41,724 bases of DNA from Nanosynbacter sp. (GTDB lineage Bacteria; Patescibacteriota; Saccharimonadia; Saccharimonadales; Saccharimonadaceae), in assembly GCA_015257705.1 (NCBI GenBank), contig JABZJR010000001.1, forward strand, positions 1 to 41,724, written 5' to 3'. The notes beneath the pieces were generated by a model, which did not search any database, had not been told where the DNA came from, and saw only the letters and a list, made by a program, of their open reading frames with translations. The number at the start of each line of letters is the position of its first letter. Position 1 is the first letter of the stretch. Position numbers and translations under genes: made by a program. Below are positions 6,927 through 15,207 of the stretch, piece by piece.

Positions 6927-8331
6927 TTTTTACTTCAAAATTGCTCTGGTCGTTCTTGATATCTTAGCTTTATTAAGTGCATTTACTATTGCCTATATTT
7001 TGCGAATTTCCCTGGATCCTAGACCATTCCATATCAGCATCAATGCCACGGATTTTATCACCTCCATTTTTATGACGCTGCCGTTGTGGATTGTAATGTT
7101 CTATTTCTTTGGCCTATACGACCGAGAGGTTTACACACACCCACTACGAAACTTTGGACGAATACTTTTAGCGTCAATAACTGGAATTATGATTATGATT
7201 TCCGTGACGTTCTTTACCAACACTCCGTTATTCCCAGCCAAACTCGTCGCTGGTTATGCCACTGGAATTGGCTTCATCTTACTAATGATTTTCCGCAGCG
7301 CCGCCAATATTGTTCGTCTGAAACTATTAAAACGCGGCTTGGGAGCTCGCCGTGTTGTATTAATTGGCAATTGTGACTTAACTCACGTTTTGGCTGACTT
7401 CATAGAAACTAATCCGTTAACTGGCTTTAAGATTAGCGGAATTGTTGCGCAAACCCAGTTCATTCCTATTGAATTAAAAAAGCTTCGACGCTCGTCGTTA
7501 GAATCGGCTCTCACCAGAGATAAAATTGACGTCATCATCCAAACCGACTCAAAAAACGTTAGCGAACATTATCAAATTGCCCAGAAACATTATCTGGATT
7601 TTTATCAAGCGCCAGAATTCGACGGAATTATGACTACCAAGCACACTATTGATATCATCGACTCCGTGCCGCTAATTCACACTCACCCAACACCGCTAAT
7701 GGGCTATGGGCGAATTGTTAAGCGAATTATGGACGTTGTAGGCGGGACAATTGGAATTATCATCGCCTCGCCAATTATGCTTTTGGTGGCAATTGCCGTA
7801 AAGATCAGCGACCCAGCGGGACCGATTTTAATGCACGGCAAACAACAGAAACGTCTCACTCGCTACAATCGACCATTTAAGGTCTACAAATTCCGCTCGC
7901 ATTATGCAAAGTTTGACGGCAAAACTGACGAAGAAGTCTTTCGAATGGTCGGTAAGCCTGAGCTAATTGAAGAATACCGTAAAAACGGAGACAAGCTTGA
8001 TTATGATTTTCGCGTGACGCCAGTTGGTCGGTTTATTCGTCGCTTTAGCCTTGATGAATTACCGCAGTTATTCAACGTCGTTAAAGGAGATATCAGCCTA
8101 GTCGGACCGCGAGCGCTGGTACCGCACGAATTAAGCGCATACGATAAAAAACACGTTTTATTAGCGGTCAAATCAGGACTCACTGGACTGGCTGTAGTGT
8201 CTGGTCGACGCAGTATCAGCTTTGAAGAGCGGCGACGAATTGACTTATATTACGTTCAGAACTGGAGTCTCTGGCTGGATATCACGATTTTATTAAAAAC
8301 CTGCTTGGTTATTTTCCAGAAAGATAATTAA
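6910..8331 (+). CDS. Polyprenyl-phosphate sugar-1-phosphate transferase (WbaP/WcaJ-like initiating enzyme)
   Basis: This 473-residue protein has the layout of large initiating transferases: about four to five N-terminal helices (to ~120), a Rossmann-like middle (~140-230, GARRVVLIGNCD), and a C-terminal bacterial sugar transferase domain (~265-470). The last domain starts with a helix (KRIMDVVGGTIGIIIASP) and contains the family signature SLDELPQLFNVVKGDISLVG followed by PRALVPHE. It would transfer a sugar phosphate from a nucleotide sugar to undecaprenyl phosphate, starting synthesis of the locus polymer. It overlaps genes on both sides (17 bases before, 1 base after, TAATG). A TATAAT at 6891-6896 inside the previous gene could be an internal promoter. 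The sugar is not predictable. Confidence 0.92.
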   Translation: MRKKSDFYFKIALVVLDILALLSAFTIAYILRISLDPRPFHISINATDFITSIFMTLPLWIVMFYFFGLYDREVYTHPLRNFGRILLASITGIMIMISVTFFTNTPLFPAKLVAGYATGIGFILLMIFRSAANIVRLKLLKRGLGARRVVLIGNCDLTHVLADFIETNPLTGFKISGIVAQTQFIPIELKKLRRSSLESALTRDKIDVIIQTDSKNVSEHYQIAQKHYLDFYQAPEFDGIMTTKHTIDIIDSVPLIHTHPTPLMGYGRIVKRIMDVVGGTIGIIIASPIMLLVAIAVKISDPAGPILMHGKQQKRLTRYNRPFKVYKFRSHYAKFDGKTDEEVFRMVGKPELIEEYRKNGDKLDYDFRVTPVGRFIRRFSLDELPQLFNVVKGDISLVGPRALVPHELSAYDKKHVLLAVKSGLTGLAVVSGRRSISFEERRRIDLYYVQNWSLWLDITILLKTCLVIFQKDN

Positions 8332-9473
8332 TGAGTAAGCCAAAAATTACCATAGTTCACGATTGGATTTACGGCGGCGGAGCCGAAAAAGTCGTCTTGG
8401 AAATTCACAAATTGTACCCAGATGCGCCAATTTACACTTCTTTTTGTAGTGACGAATGGCGAGAAAGATTAGATAATAAAGTCGTTACTGGCTATTTACA
8501 GCGATGGCCATTTTCAAAAATTCGACGATTATTGCCACTTCTTAGACAATGGTGGTTCGCTAAGCTTGATCTTAGCGAATTTGACATTATCATCTCAAGC
8601 TCTGGAAATGGCGAGGCAAAATTCGTCCGCAAATCCAGACCAGATCAACTTCATATTTGCTATTGCCACACGCCAACACATTTTTATTGGCGGCACTACG
8701 ACGAATACGTCAAACGACCAAGTTTCCGTCCGCAATGGCTGGCGCGCCTAGGCTTAAAAACCTTAGTCCGACCACTGAAAAAACGAGATTTTAACGCTGC
8801 TCAGCAAGTTGATGTTTTTATCGCCAACTCTACGGGAATTCAGGCCGATATTGAAGAGTTTTACCAGCGAAAAAGTACGGTTATTTTTCCGCCAATTGAC
8901 GTGTCGAGTTTTTCGCCACTTGCTAAAAATCGCAAGCAAACATCTATCCCAAAGAATCCTCGCTGTCTGATTTGGGGGCGAATTGTGCCAATGAAACGAC
9001 TTGATATCGCTATTAAGGCTTGTCAGAAACTTGGCTGGCAATTAGATATTATTGGAAAAGGTCCAGACGTTGATAATCTAAAAAATATCGCCGATAAGCA
9101 CACTACTTTTTTAGGATTCGTTGATAATACCACACGAGAAAAATATATTAAAAAAGCAGATTTATTTATTTTTTGTTCGCACGAAGATTTCGGAATTGCG
9201 CCAGTTGAAGCGTTGGCATCTGGCATCCCGGTGGTTGCGTATGAAGCTGGCGGCGCACTTGATTATATAAAACCTGAAAAAAACGGCTGGTTCTTTTCTG
9301 AGCAAACAGATTCTTCATTGATAGAAACCTTAGAGAAACTTCCCGGAAAAAAAGTTTCACCAACAAAAGTCTCAGCCACAGCAAACGAATTTTCAGCCGC
9401 AATTTTCCATAAAGCGATAAAAAATATAGTTGATAAATCATGGAAGGAACATTATCGTGAAAATCGTAATTGA
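8331..9473 (+). CDS. Glycosyltransferase family 4 (WbaZ-like)
   Basis: This 380-residue GT-B enzyme has an N-terminal acceptor domain (KITIVHDWIYGGGAEKVV; ICYCHTPTHFYWRHYDEY, typical of WbaZ-type mannosyltransferases). The C-terminal donor domain includes IWGRIVPMKRLDIAI, IGKGPDVDNL and the nucleotide-sugar motif FIFCSHEDFGIAPVEALASG. It likely adds mannose from GDP-mannose; ManC lies 2 kb away, which supports this but does not prove it. Its ATG overlaps the stop of the previous gene, and its end overlaps the next gene by 17 bases, so it is in the same operon. Confidence 0.87.
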   Translation: MSKPKITIVHDWIYGGGAEKVVLEIHKLYPDAPIYTSFCSDEWRERLDNKVVTGYLQRWPFSKIRRLLPLLRQWWFAKLDLSEFDIIISSSGNGEAKFVRKSRPDQLHICYCHTPTHFYWRHYDEYVKRPSFRPQWLARLGLKTLVRPLKKRDFNAAQQVDVFIANSTGIQADIEEFYQRKSTVIFPPIDVSSFSPLAKNRKQTSIPKNPRCLIWGRIVPMKRLDIAIKACQKLGWQLDIIGKGPDVDNLKNIADKHTTFLGFVDNTTREKYIKKADLFIFCSHEDFGIAPVEALASGIPVVAYEAGGALDYIKPEKNGWFFSEQTDSSLIETLEKLPGKKVSPTKVSATANEFSAAIFHKAIKNIVDKSWKEHYRENRN

Positions 9474-10554
9474 CGCCCGAACATTAAGGACTAGCACTGG
9501 TCGGTACATCGAACGGCTGATTCATTATTTGCAGAAAATTGATAATAAAAACGATTATGTTATTCTGCTCAAGCCAAAGGATTTTGATGGTTGGCAACCA
9601 AGCAATCCACGCTTTAAAAAAGTCATTTGTCCCTACAAAGAATACACTTTCGCCGAGCAAATCGGCTTTAAAAAACAACTTGAAAGTCTTCATCCAGACC
9701 TAGTTCATTTTGCAATGGTTCAGCAGCCTGTTTGGTATAATTCCAGTCCAGTTGTTACTACGATGCAAGATTTGACTACTGTTAGATTCAGGAATCCAGA
9801 TAAAAATCCTGTCGTTTTCTGGATTAAGCAACAAATTTACAAATGGGTCAATAAAAAAGTCGCGAAAAAATCTTCGCACATCATCACAATTTCTAACTTC
9901 GTAAAAAATGATTTGATTAAATTCACCGGCGTAAATCCAGAGAAAATCACCGTAACTTTGGAATCTGCAGATGAATTACCAAAAGGCAACGAGCCTGTTG
10001 ATGAGCTGATTGGTAAAAAATTCATTATGTATATCGGTAGACCAACACCACATAAAAACCTTCGACGGCTGATTGACGCGTTCGCTTTGTTACAGAAAAA
10101 ATATCCAGATTTAACGCTGGCTTTGGCGGGTAAAAAAGATAGCAATTATGCTCGCCACGAGACATATGTAAATGAGCATGGAATTAAAAACGTCGTGTTT
10201 ACCGGCTTTATATCAGACGAGCAATTGCGCTGGATGTACGAAAATACAGCAGTTTATTGCTTCCCTTCGCTCAGTGAAGGATTTGGTTTGCCAGGGCTAG
10301 AGGCAATGCTACACGGCGCACCAGTTGCATCGAGTACAGCTACTTGCTTACCAGAAACCCACGGCGATGCTGCTCACTATTTTGATCCTTTCAGTGTCGA
10401 TGATATAGCAAAATCAATTGACGACATCTTATCTGACGACAAATTACGCAATGAACTCGTTAAAAAAGGCAGGAAACACGTTAAGACATTTTCATGGCGG
10501 CGCATGGCCGAGCAAACTTTGGCTGTATATGAAAAATATGGTCGGAAAAGCTGA
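9457..10554 (+). CDS. Glycosyltransferase family 4
   Basis: This 365-residue GT-B enzyme begins MKIVIDARTL. It has a TMQDLTTVRF segment in the N-terminal half, and IMYIGRPTPHKNLRRLIDAF and YCFPSLSEGFGLPGLEAMLHG in the donor domain. This pattern is common in mannosyl/rhamnosyl transferases of O-antigen loci. The GTG at 9457 is chosen because GGAAGG precedes it at good spacing and the product then starts cleanly at the first beta strand; a longer frame opening at 9430 has neither. It ends the plus-strand run of four genes, two bases from the convergent manC stop. Confidence 0.87.
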   Translation: MKIVIDARTLRTSTGRYIERLIHYLQKIDNKNDYVILLKPKDFDGWQPSNPRFKKVICPYKEYTFAEQIGFKKQLESLHPDLVHFAMVQQPVWYNSSPVVTTMQDLTTVRFRNPDKNPVVFWIKQQIYKWVNKKVAKKSSHIITISNFVKNDLIKFTGVNPEKITVTLESADELPKGNEPVDELIGKKFIMYIGRPTPHKNLRRLIDAFALLQKKYPDLTLALAGKKDSNYARHETYVNEHGIKNVVFTGFISDEQLRWMYENTAVYCFPSLSEGFGLPGLEAMLHGAPVASSTATCLPETHGDAAHYFDPFSVDDIAKSIDDILSDDKLRNELVKKGRKHVKTFSWRRMAEQTLAVYEKYGRKS

Positions 10555-10556
10555 GA

Positions 10557-11600
10557 TTAAGCCTGAAGTTTTTTAGCTATATCGCCACATTTAGCCGCAA
10601 CATCCCTGCGCGCCACTAGTACGCCATCGGGCGTATTGACGACTACCACGTTATCAAGACCAATTACCGCTACTGGTTTATCTGGTTGTTCATTGCGAAT
10701 GTAAGTATTGTCGATGTCGATAGTATGAATATTCTCGCCACGAACATAATTGTCGTTTTCGTCCTTAGCTACCGCATTATGCAGGTCCTTGAAATTGCCA
10801 ATATCCATCCAGTCAAAGTCAGCCGACACTACAGCCAATTCAGACGCTTTCTCGATAAGGGCAATGTCAATAACTTGATTATCAAGCTCTAAGTACGTCC
10901 TGTTATATTCTTCACCACCAAACTTAGCAACGGAAGCTAAGGTTTGATAATTTGACCACAAATCAGGAGCACTTCGTTTCATCTCATTCATAAAAACGTC
11001 AACTGAGCCAACAAAATAGCCACAGTTCCACAAATAGTTCCCCGACTCAACATACTGCTTCGCCGTATCATAATTAGGCTTTTCTTTGAACGACTCAACG
11101 TTATAAACACCCGCTCGAGCATCAATCACACCATCACGTTGAATATAGCCAAATCCAGTCGACGGAAAAGTGGGCTCAATACCAATAAGCGTAATGCAGC
11201 TGCGGTCACTAGAAACGCGCGCCGCCGTATCGAACGAATGAGCAAAACCTTGAATATCGCGGACGTTGTGATCGGAATGAATAAAAGCAATAGGCTCAGT
11301 GTGATCGTGATTACGATTGATATAATCTAAGGCAAATATAATACAATGCGCAGTCCCTCGTCGCCCTGGCTCAATCAAAAACGCTTCATCTGGCAATTCT
11401 GGCAGTTGCGCTCTAAGCGCTTCAGCGTGACTGGCTTCGGTTACCACGTAAATTGTATCACCAAGCTTTCTTGCCCGATCATAGGCCTGTTGAACCATGG
11501 TACGTTCACTGGTTAATGCCAAAAGCTGTTTCGGCTGATTGGAAGTTGAGAGCGGCCATAGACGCGTACCTGAACCACCAGCAATTATTACAGTTATCAT
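10557..11600 (-). CDS. manC: Mannose-1-phosphate guanylyltransferase
   Basis: The protein has 347 residues, the length of the single-domain enzyme without the isomerase half. Visible motifs are GGSGTRLWPLS (8-18) with the downstream KQLL, the catalytic-core segment AFIHSDHNV, GFGYI, FKEKPN, and NCGYFVGSVDVF. It makes GDP-mannose from GTP and mannose-1-phosphate in the cytosol. It is the only recognisable nucleotide-sugar synthesis enzyme in the window; phosphomannomutase and phosphomannose isomerase are not seen. It has its own leaderless-type promoter. Confidence 0.93.
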   Translation of the reverse strand: MITVIIAGGSGTRLWPLSTSNQPKQLLALTSERTMVQQAYDRARKLGDTIYVVTEASHAEALRAQLPELPDEAFLIEPGRRGTAHCIIFALDYINRNHDHTEPIAFIHSDHNVRDIQGFAHSFDTAARVSSDRSCITLIGIEPTFPSTGFGYIQRDGVIDARAGVYNVESFKEKPNYDTAKQYVESGNYLWNCGYFVGSVDVFMNEMKRSAPDLWSNYQTLASVAKFGGEEYNRTYLELDNQVIDIALIEKASELAVVSADFDWMDIGNFKDLHNAVAKDENDNYVRGENIHTIDIDNTYIRNEQPDKPVAVIGLDNVVVVNTPDGVLVARRDVAAKCGDIAKKLQA

Positions 11601-11607
11601 ACTACAT

Positions 11608-11613
11608 ATTATA
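11608..11613 (-). promoter_or_regulatory. -10 box of manC (leaderless)
   Basis: TATAAT on the minus strand lies seven bases before ATG 11600. There is no ribosome binding site between them. The 87-base gap 11601-11687 holds no other recognised element. Confidence 0.65.
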
Positions 11614-11687
11614 GCGATTTAAGCACATAAATGCTATCTGTTTCCGAGCAAGGATAAAAACTTATCTGATTAAATATATTGACAACT

Positions 11688-12572
11688 CTAATTCTTATAG
11701 CCAAATTGTCTTGATTTATCTTCTAGCACACCAAAAAAGTCTTTTATCTCCGCGTCTGTCGGCTCTATTGACATTAACGCGAGTGATCCTAGTACCATAT
11801 TACGCAAATCAGCTGCTTGCTGCTCAGCTTCAGGTCTTTTTAATAGATAATTAAGCTGAAGTGCAAATTGTTCATATCGCTTCCTATCGAAAGCAGGATT
11901 ACCTGTTTCCTGCTCAACCTGAGCTTCTGGATACATAAGGTCGGCTTGGATATCACCTACACGTTCTCCATTAGCTCTTGCAGCTAGGGGATTATCGTAC
12001 ATATAAATCCAGTTATTCATCCCCGGTCTATCTGATGGGTATCTTAGCAGATGTTGCATTCCTTGACGATTATAACCTCGTGGACCGGCAAGCGCATCCG
12101 CTGGCAACCCTAGTGTACGCTCAAGCACCCAGCCAGCCAATTCTTCTGTGCGCCGTTGGAATGGCGGCATTGATTCTTTCGAACGCTCCGTCCTTCCAAT
12201 AACAACAATTGAATGATCATCAAGCATATCAGCAACCTCACGAGCTATCGCTGGTGTTGATGGCTTTTCTGGTTCATGGGTGATAATTTTATCCCCACCT
12301 TGATCTAGTACGTATTGTGCGCCCTCTTGACGCTGACTAGCAATTCCTGGTTGACGAGCGGCCAGAACAGTAGCTCCACGGGCACGTAAAGCACCTGCAA
12401 CTTTATTATCAGGAGACCCATCAACTACAACAAGTGGCAATTCCAATCCTTTCCATTGATTTGCGGTATCAAGCGCAATCTCGAAACGAATATCATTAAG
12501 ATCAGGATAATATGTCCCAGTCACACCGACAATTGGCGCTCCTTCTATAATAGGACTTTTCATACGATTCAT
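11688..12572 (-). CDS. Glycosyltransferase-like protein (GT-A fold suspected), unassigned family
   Basis: This 294-residue soluble protein opens with a hydrophobic strand (APIVGVTGTYYP), then LPLVVVDGSPDN, QPGIASQRQEGAQYV, and DKIITHEPEK in place of a DXD motif. VVIGRTERSKESMPP and ALAGPRGYNRQGMQHLL follow. The order (strand, VDGSPD, an aromatic-free 'basis' helix, an acidic metal-like site, a GPRGYNR segment) recalls GT-A enzymes such as mannosylglycerate/GT2 relatives, but I do not recognise the family. No membrane segment or signal peptide is seen. It sits between manC and the TIM-barrel pair, so a role in making or using a mannose-derived sugar is possible. Confidence 0.5.
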   Translation of the reverse strand: MNRMKSPIIEGAPIVGVTGTYYPDLNDIRFEIALDTANQWKGLELPLVVVDGSPDNKVAGALRARGATVLAARQPGIASQRQEGAQYVLDQGGDKIITHEPEKPSTPAIAREVADMLDDHSIVVIGRTERSKESMPPFQRRTEELAGWVLERTLGLPADALAGPRGYNRQGMQHLLRYPSDRPGMNNWIYMYDNPLAARANGERVGDIQADLMYPEAQVEQETGNPAFDRKRYEQFALQLNYLLKRPEAEQQAADLRNMVLGSLALMSIEPTDAEIKDFFGVLEDKSRQFGYKN

Positions 12573-12579
12573 ACCTAGT

Positions 12580-12585
12580 ATTGTA
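12580..12585 (-). promoter_or_regulatory. -10 box of the 11688-12572 gene (leaderless)
   Basis: TACAAT on the minus strand lies seven bases before ATG 12572. This supports the first ATG over a second one four codons later. Confidence 0.55.
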
Positions 12586-12600
12586 TCACATTGACCTTAA

Positions 12601-13431
12601 TTAGTCAAGTTTATCAAAAATATTCCGCACAAACGAAACAGCGTCTTCCACACGCTTCACGTTCTCGCCCTGCTCGCCTGGACGCATCTCGATTGAAACA
12701 ACACCGCTATAATCAATACGTTTTAACGCATCAGCTGCGGCACGATAATCAACATCATCACGATCGTAAACCCGATCCAGCATAGGAGCGCTAATATGGA
12801 AATGTTTCAATATATCGCCATTATCTTGTATTGATTTGCTAATATCATCGCCCGCTAGAGCCATACATGCAGTATCAAGATGCAGGCCAATTCCTTCCGA
12901 GTTGATTGTGCGAACAAGTCGTGCGCCCTCATCCGCCGTTGTTATATAATCACAATTATACTGAGGAGCGTTCGGCTCGATACAAAGCATCGTATTATAC
13001 TGCTTAGCTACATCACCAAGCTCAGAGAAAAATCGATTGGCAATATCATCTGCCTCTTCCGTCGACATTTCGCCTCGCTGTCTATTCTTCGGTGAGCCAA
13101 AAACTAATCGACTAGCGCCCATATCGCCAGCTAATCGCAAAAAATCAGCGAGGTATTGGCGTGTTTCATCACGAAGCTCGCTTGATTCAAACATTTTAAG
13201 ATCAGGCCGCGCAAACAACATCGACTGAAAAGCTACAATCTCAATATCGTACTTCTTCCACCATTCGATATACTCATTGATCTGTTCAATAGTAGCCTTA
13301 GTTGGATCACTCCAAATCTTAGTTGGCGCAATCTCAATATAACGCACGCCAAGCTCTTGCAGTTTCGCTGCAACATCCGCCTCTTCTTCGTTAGTCCAGG
13401 CAATATTTGATATAGCTAATTTCATATTCAT
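12601..13431 (-). CDS. Sugar phosphate isomerase/epimerase-like TIM-barrel protein (copy 1)
   Basis: The protein has 276 residues of the xylose-isomerase-like TIM-barrel superfamily (AP_endonuc_2 fold). It starts MNMKLAISNIAW. It has a typical strand with acidic ligands (LCIEPN ~147), GIGLHLDTACMA (~177) with His/Asp, HFHISAP (~214) and a C-terminal VVSIEMRPG (~249). These fit a divalent-metal site made of Glu, Asp, His and Glu. The reaction (isomerase, epimerase or dehydratase on a sugar) cannot be assigned. A close paralogue follows upstream at 13456. The start is the first ATG, six bases after TATAAT. Confidence 0.75.
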   Translation of the reverse strand: MNMKLAISNIAWTNEEEADVAAKLQELGVRYIEIAPTKIWSDPTKATIEQINEYIEWWKKYDIEIVAFQSMLFARPDLKMFESSELRDETRQYLADFLRLAGDMGASRLVFGSPKNRQRGEMSTEEADDIANRFFSELGDVAKQYNTMLCIEPNAPQYNCDYITTADEGARLVRTINSEGIGLHLDTACMALAGDDISKSIQDNGDILKHFHISAPMLDRVYDRDDVDYRAAADALKRIDYSGVVSIEMRPGEQGENVKRVEDAVSFVRNIFDKLD

Positions 13432-13437
13432 ATGATG

Positions 13438-13443
13438 ATTATA
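13438..13443 (-). promoter_or_regulatory. -10 box of the 12601-13431 gene (leaderless)
   Basis: TATAAT on the minus strand ends six bases before ATG 13431, between the two paralogues. They therefore need not share a transcript. Confidence 0.62.
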
Positions 13444-13455
13444 TCACTACTCGAC

Positions 13456-14322
13456 CTAAAGACCACACTGTTCTTTAATATATTCAATCTCCTGACCAAT
13501 AACATGCGAGTCTAGAGGGCCGCCCATCTCAAGCGATACCCAGCCACCGTACTTAGCCTTCTTAATGGCTGTTATGTAATCCCCTTGGGGAATTTCTGGC
13601 GCAAGCGAAAGTCGCGCTAACTTTGGAGCACTAATATCGATACCGCGCACATCATACCCGCTAACAGTCAAGCTTAGACCTTCAGGACCATCCTTAGCAC
13701 CATACATCGCTGCCGTATCGGGATGAATTCCAAAACCCGGATTATCAACACGATTAGCTAATTCCATAGCATCATTTAAGTTTTCGACAAATTTATTACC
13801 ATAACCCGATAATGGCTCGAACGCTATTTGAGTACCATTATCATAAGCCACGGTAGCAACCCTACCAAGTAATTCAGACGCCAAATCCATAGCCTGCTCA
13901 CCACTCAACTCACTCGGGTTGCGTAATCCAGGTGAACCAAACGACATTGAATCCGCACCAATCTTACCAGCAAGTATAGCTTGACTTTCTAGATGCTCTG
14001 CTAAACGATTACGCTCATTCTCACTTCCAAAAAGTGACATTCCCTTAGTTCTATAAGTCAAAGACTGAAATCCAAAAACTTTCAACCCAAGATCGCCAAG
14101 TCGTTTATAATAATCTTCAGCATCTTGCCCCATCTTTTCAATACAGTCCTTACGATCCTGCCCAGAAAGGTCGGTAATTTCCGGTAGGCGTGGCCAGATA
14201 GTTGGAGGCGCAACTACTATTCCATCAAGTCCACTCTTATATACACGATCTAACGCTGCTTGTTGGTCTTCGCCAAAAGCGATGTTTGATATAGCTAATT
14301 TCATCGATTCCGTAGATTTCAT
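13456..14322 (-). CDS. Sugar phosphate isomerase/epimerase-like TIM-barrel protein (copy 2)
   Basis: The protein has 288 residues with the same fold and layout as its downstream neighbour. Both contain MKLAISNIA; here the other matches are KVFGFQSL, SMSFGSP, IAFEPLSGYG, GFGIHPDTAAM, GIDISAP and WVSLEMGG. The putative metal ligands (Glu in FEP, Asp in HPDT, the late SLEM Glu) are kept; the HFHISAP His of copy 1 is replaced by GIDISAP. The two probably arose by tandem duplication and then diverged, perhaps to act on successive intermediates. The start is set by TATAAT six bases upstream. Confidence 0.74.
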   Translation of the reverse strand: MKSTESMKLAISNIAFGEDQQAALDRVYKSGLDGIVVAPPTIWPRLPEITDLSGQDRKDCIEKMGQDAEDYYKRLGDLGLKVFGFQSLTYRTKGMSLFGSENERNRLAEHLESQAILAGKIGADSMSFGSPGLRNPSELSGEQAMDLASELLGRVATVAYDNGTQIAFEPLSGYGNKFVENLNDAMELANRVDNPGFGIHPDTAAMYGAKDGPEGLSLTVSGYDVRGIDISAPKLARLSLAPEIPQGDYITAIKKAKYGGWVSLEMGGPLDSHVIGQEIEYIKEQCGL

Positions 14323-14328
14323 GCTTGT

Positions 14329-14357
14329 ATTATAACATAATTACCTACTTCTTGCAA
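14329..14357 (-). promoter_or_regulatory. Promoter of the 13456-14322 gene (leaderless)
   Basis: On the minus strand TTGCAA (14357-14352), a 17-base spacer and TATAAT (14334-14329) precede ATG 14322 by six bases. This is one of the few leaderless promoters here with a clear -35. The -35 overlaps the end of the epimerase-like gene. Confidence 0.7.
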
Positions 14358-15102
14358 CAAACTTTTTAATATCATCTAGCTCTTGTTCTTTTGTATAGAG
14401 ATATTCTCCTTCACCTCCATAAACAGACGCGTATTTGCTATGCATATCCCAATATGCGGGATTTATTCCCTCTGGCTTGTTGGTAAAATCTATACCAAAA
14501 GCAACCTTCGCAACTTCCTGTGTGCTGACTGGCGGCGTAGCAAGATTGACTAATGGTAAATTATTCTCCAAAGCAATGTTAATATCTCGCCAGATGTTAT
14601 CAAGATTATAATATTGATACATACCATCAGCATGTATTTTTTCAACCATATTGTTATTCATCAGATCATAAATAACATTCTTCTTCAAACCGTCACCAAA
14701 TAAACCCGGCAAGCGGACAATAGTCGTGTCAAAATTCTCGCGACAAAATTGCTCAAGATAATACCTGTTAACTCCGTACGGCAATAGGCCTTCTGTTTCA
14801 ATAGGCGTATCTTCATTGGCACCATTTGGATTTTTATAAACTCCAACTGTTGAAATTAGCACAAGTTTCTTAATTTTCGCCTTTTCGATGTGCGATATAA
14901 AATCCTCAATCTCTGCACGATCAACTTCTGGCTCTTGATTAATTCGCCACATCTCAGCACGATTCGCAGCGCTAACCACGAGATCATACTCTTTACCTTC
15001 AATATCAGATATGTTCTTACTATTATAATAATCGTCAAACTCGTGTTGGTTCTTAATATTTCCACCAACAAATCCAGTGTATCCAATCAGTGCAGTTTTC
15101 AT
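14341..15102 (-). CDS. NAD-dependent epimerase/dehydratase-like protein (short SDR) with altered active site
   Basis: This 253-residue Rossmann protein starts MKTALIGYTGFVGG (GxxGxxG, residues 7-13). It has VLISTVGVY (81-89, the catalytic Ser/Thr strand) and PYGVNRYYLEQF (108-119). In extended SDRs the last motif is YGxSK; here Tyr109 is followed by Arg113, so the usual Lys is Arg. It is shorter than typical extended SDRs (~310-350) and lacks most of the C-terminal substrate lobe. It may reduce or epimerise an NDP-sugar, or have only a binding role. Unlike its neighbours it has a proper leader: AGGAGG lies nine bases before ATG. Confidence 0.72.
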   Translation of the reverse strand: MKTALIGYTGFVGGNIKNQHEFDDYYNSKNISDIEGKEYDLVVSAANRAEMWRINQEPEVDRAEIEDFISHIEKAKIKKLVLISTVGVYKNPNGANEDTPIETEGLLPYGVNRYYLEQFCRENFDTTIVRLPGLFGDGLKKNVIYDLMNNNMVEKIHADGMYQYYNLDNIWRDINIALENNLPLVNLATPPVSTQEVAKVAFGIDFTNKPEGINPAYWDMHSKYASVYGGEGEYLYTKEQELDDIKKFVARSR

Positions 15103-15112
15103 TAATATAATT

Positions 15113-15130
15113 CCTCCTATATTTATTATA
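15113..15130 (-). promoter_or_regulatory. -10 box and strong ribosome binding site of the epimerase-like gene
   Basis: On the minus strand TATAAT (15130-15125) is followed by AGGAGG (15118-15113) and ATG 15102. This is a short leadered start, unlike most first genes in this window. Confidence 0.7.
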
Positions 15131-15207
15131 GTAGATTTTATATAAAAGACATAACACTGGTCAGTATAGACATATTCCTGATATCAATTTAGAATAGTTT
15201 AAGTAAT

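Noticed and set aside
11640..11675. Inverted repeat GATAA...TTATC between manC and the next gene as a terminator
   Set aside because: The stem is only about five bases, AT-rich, and has no T-run in the direction of the upstream gene.
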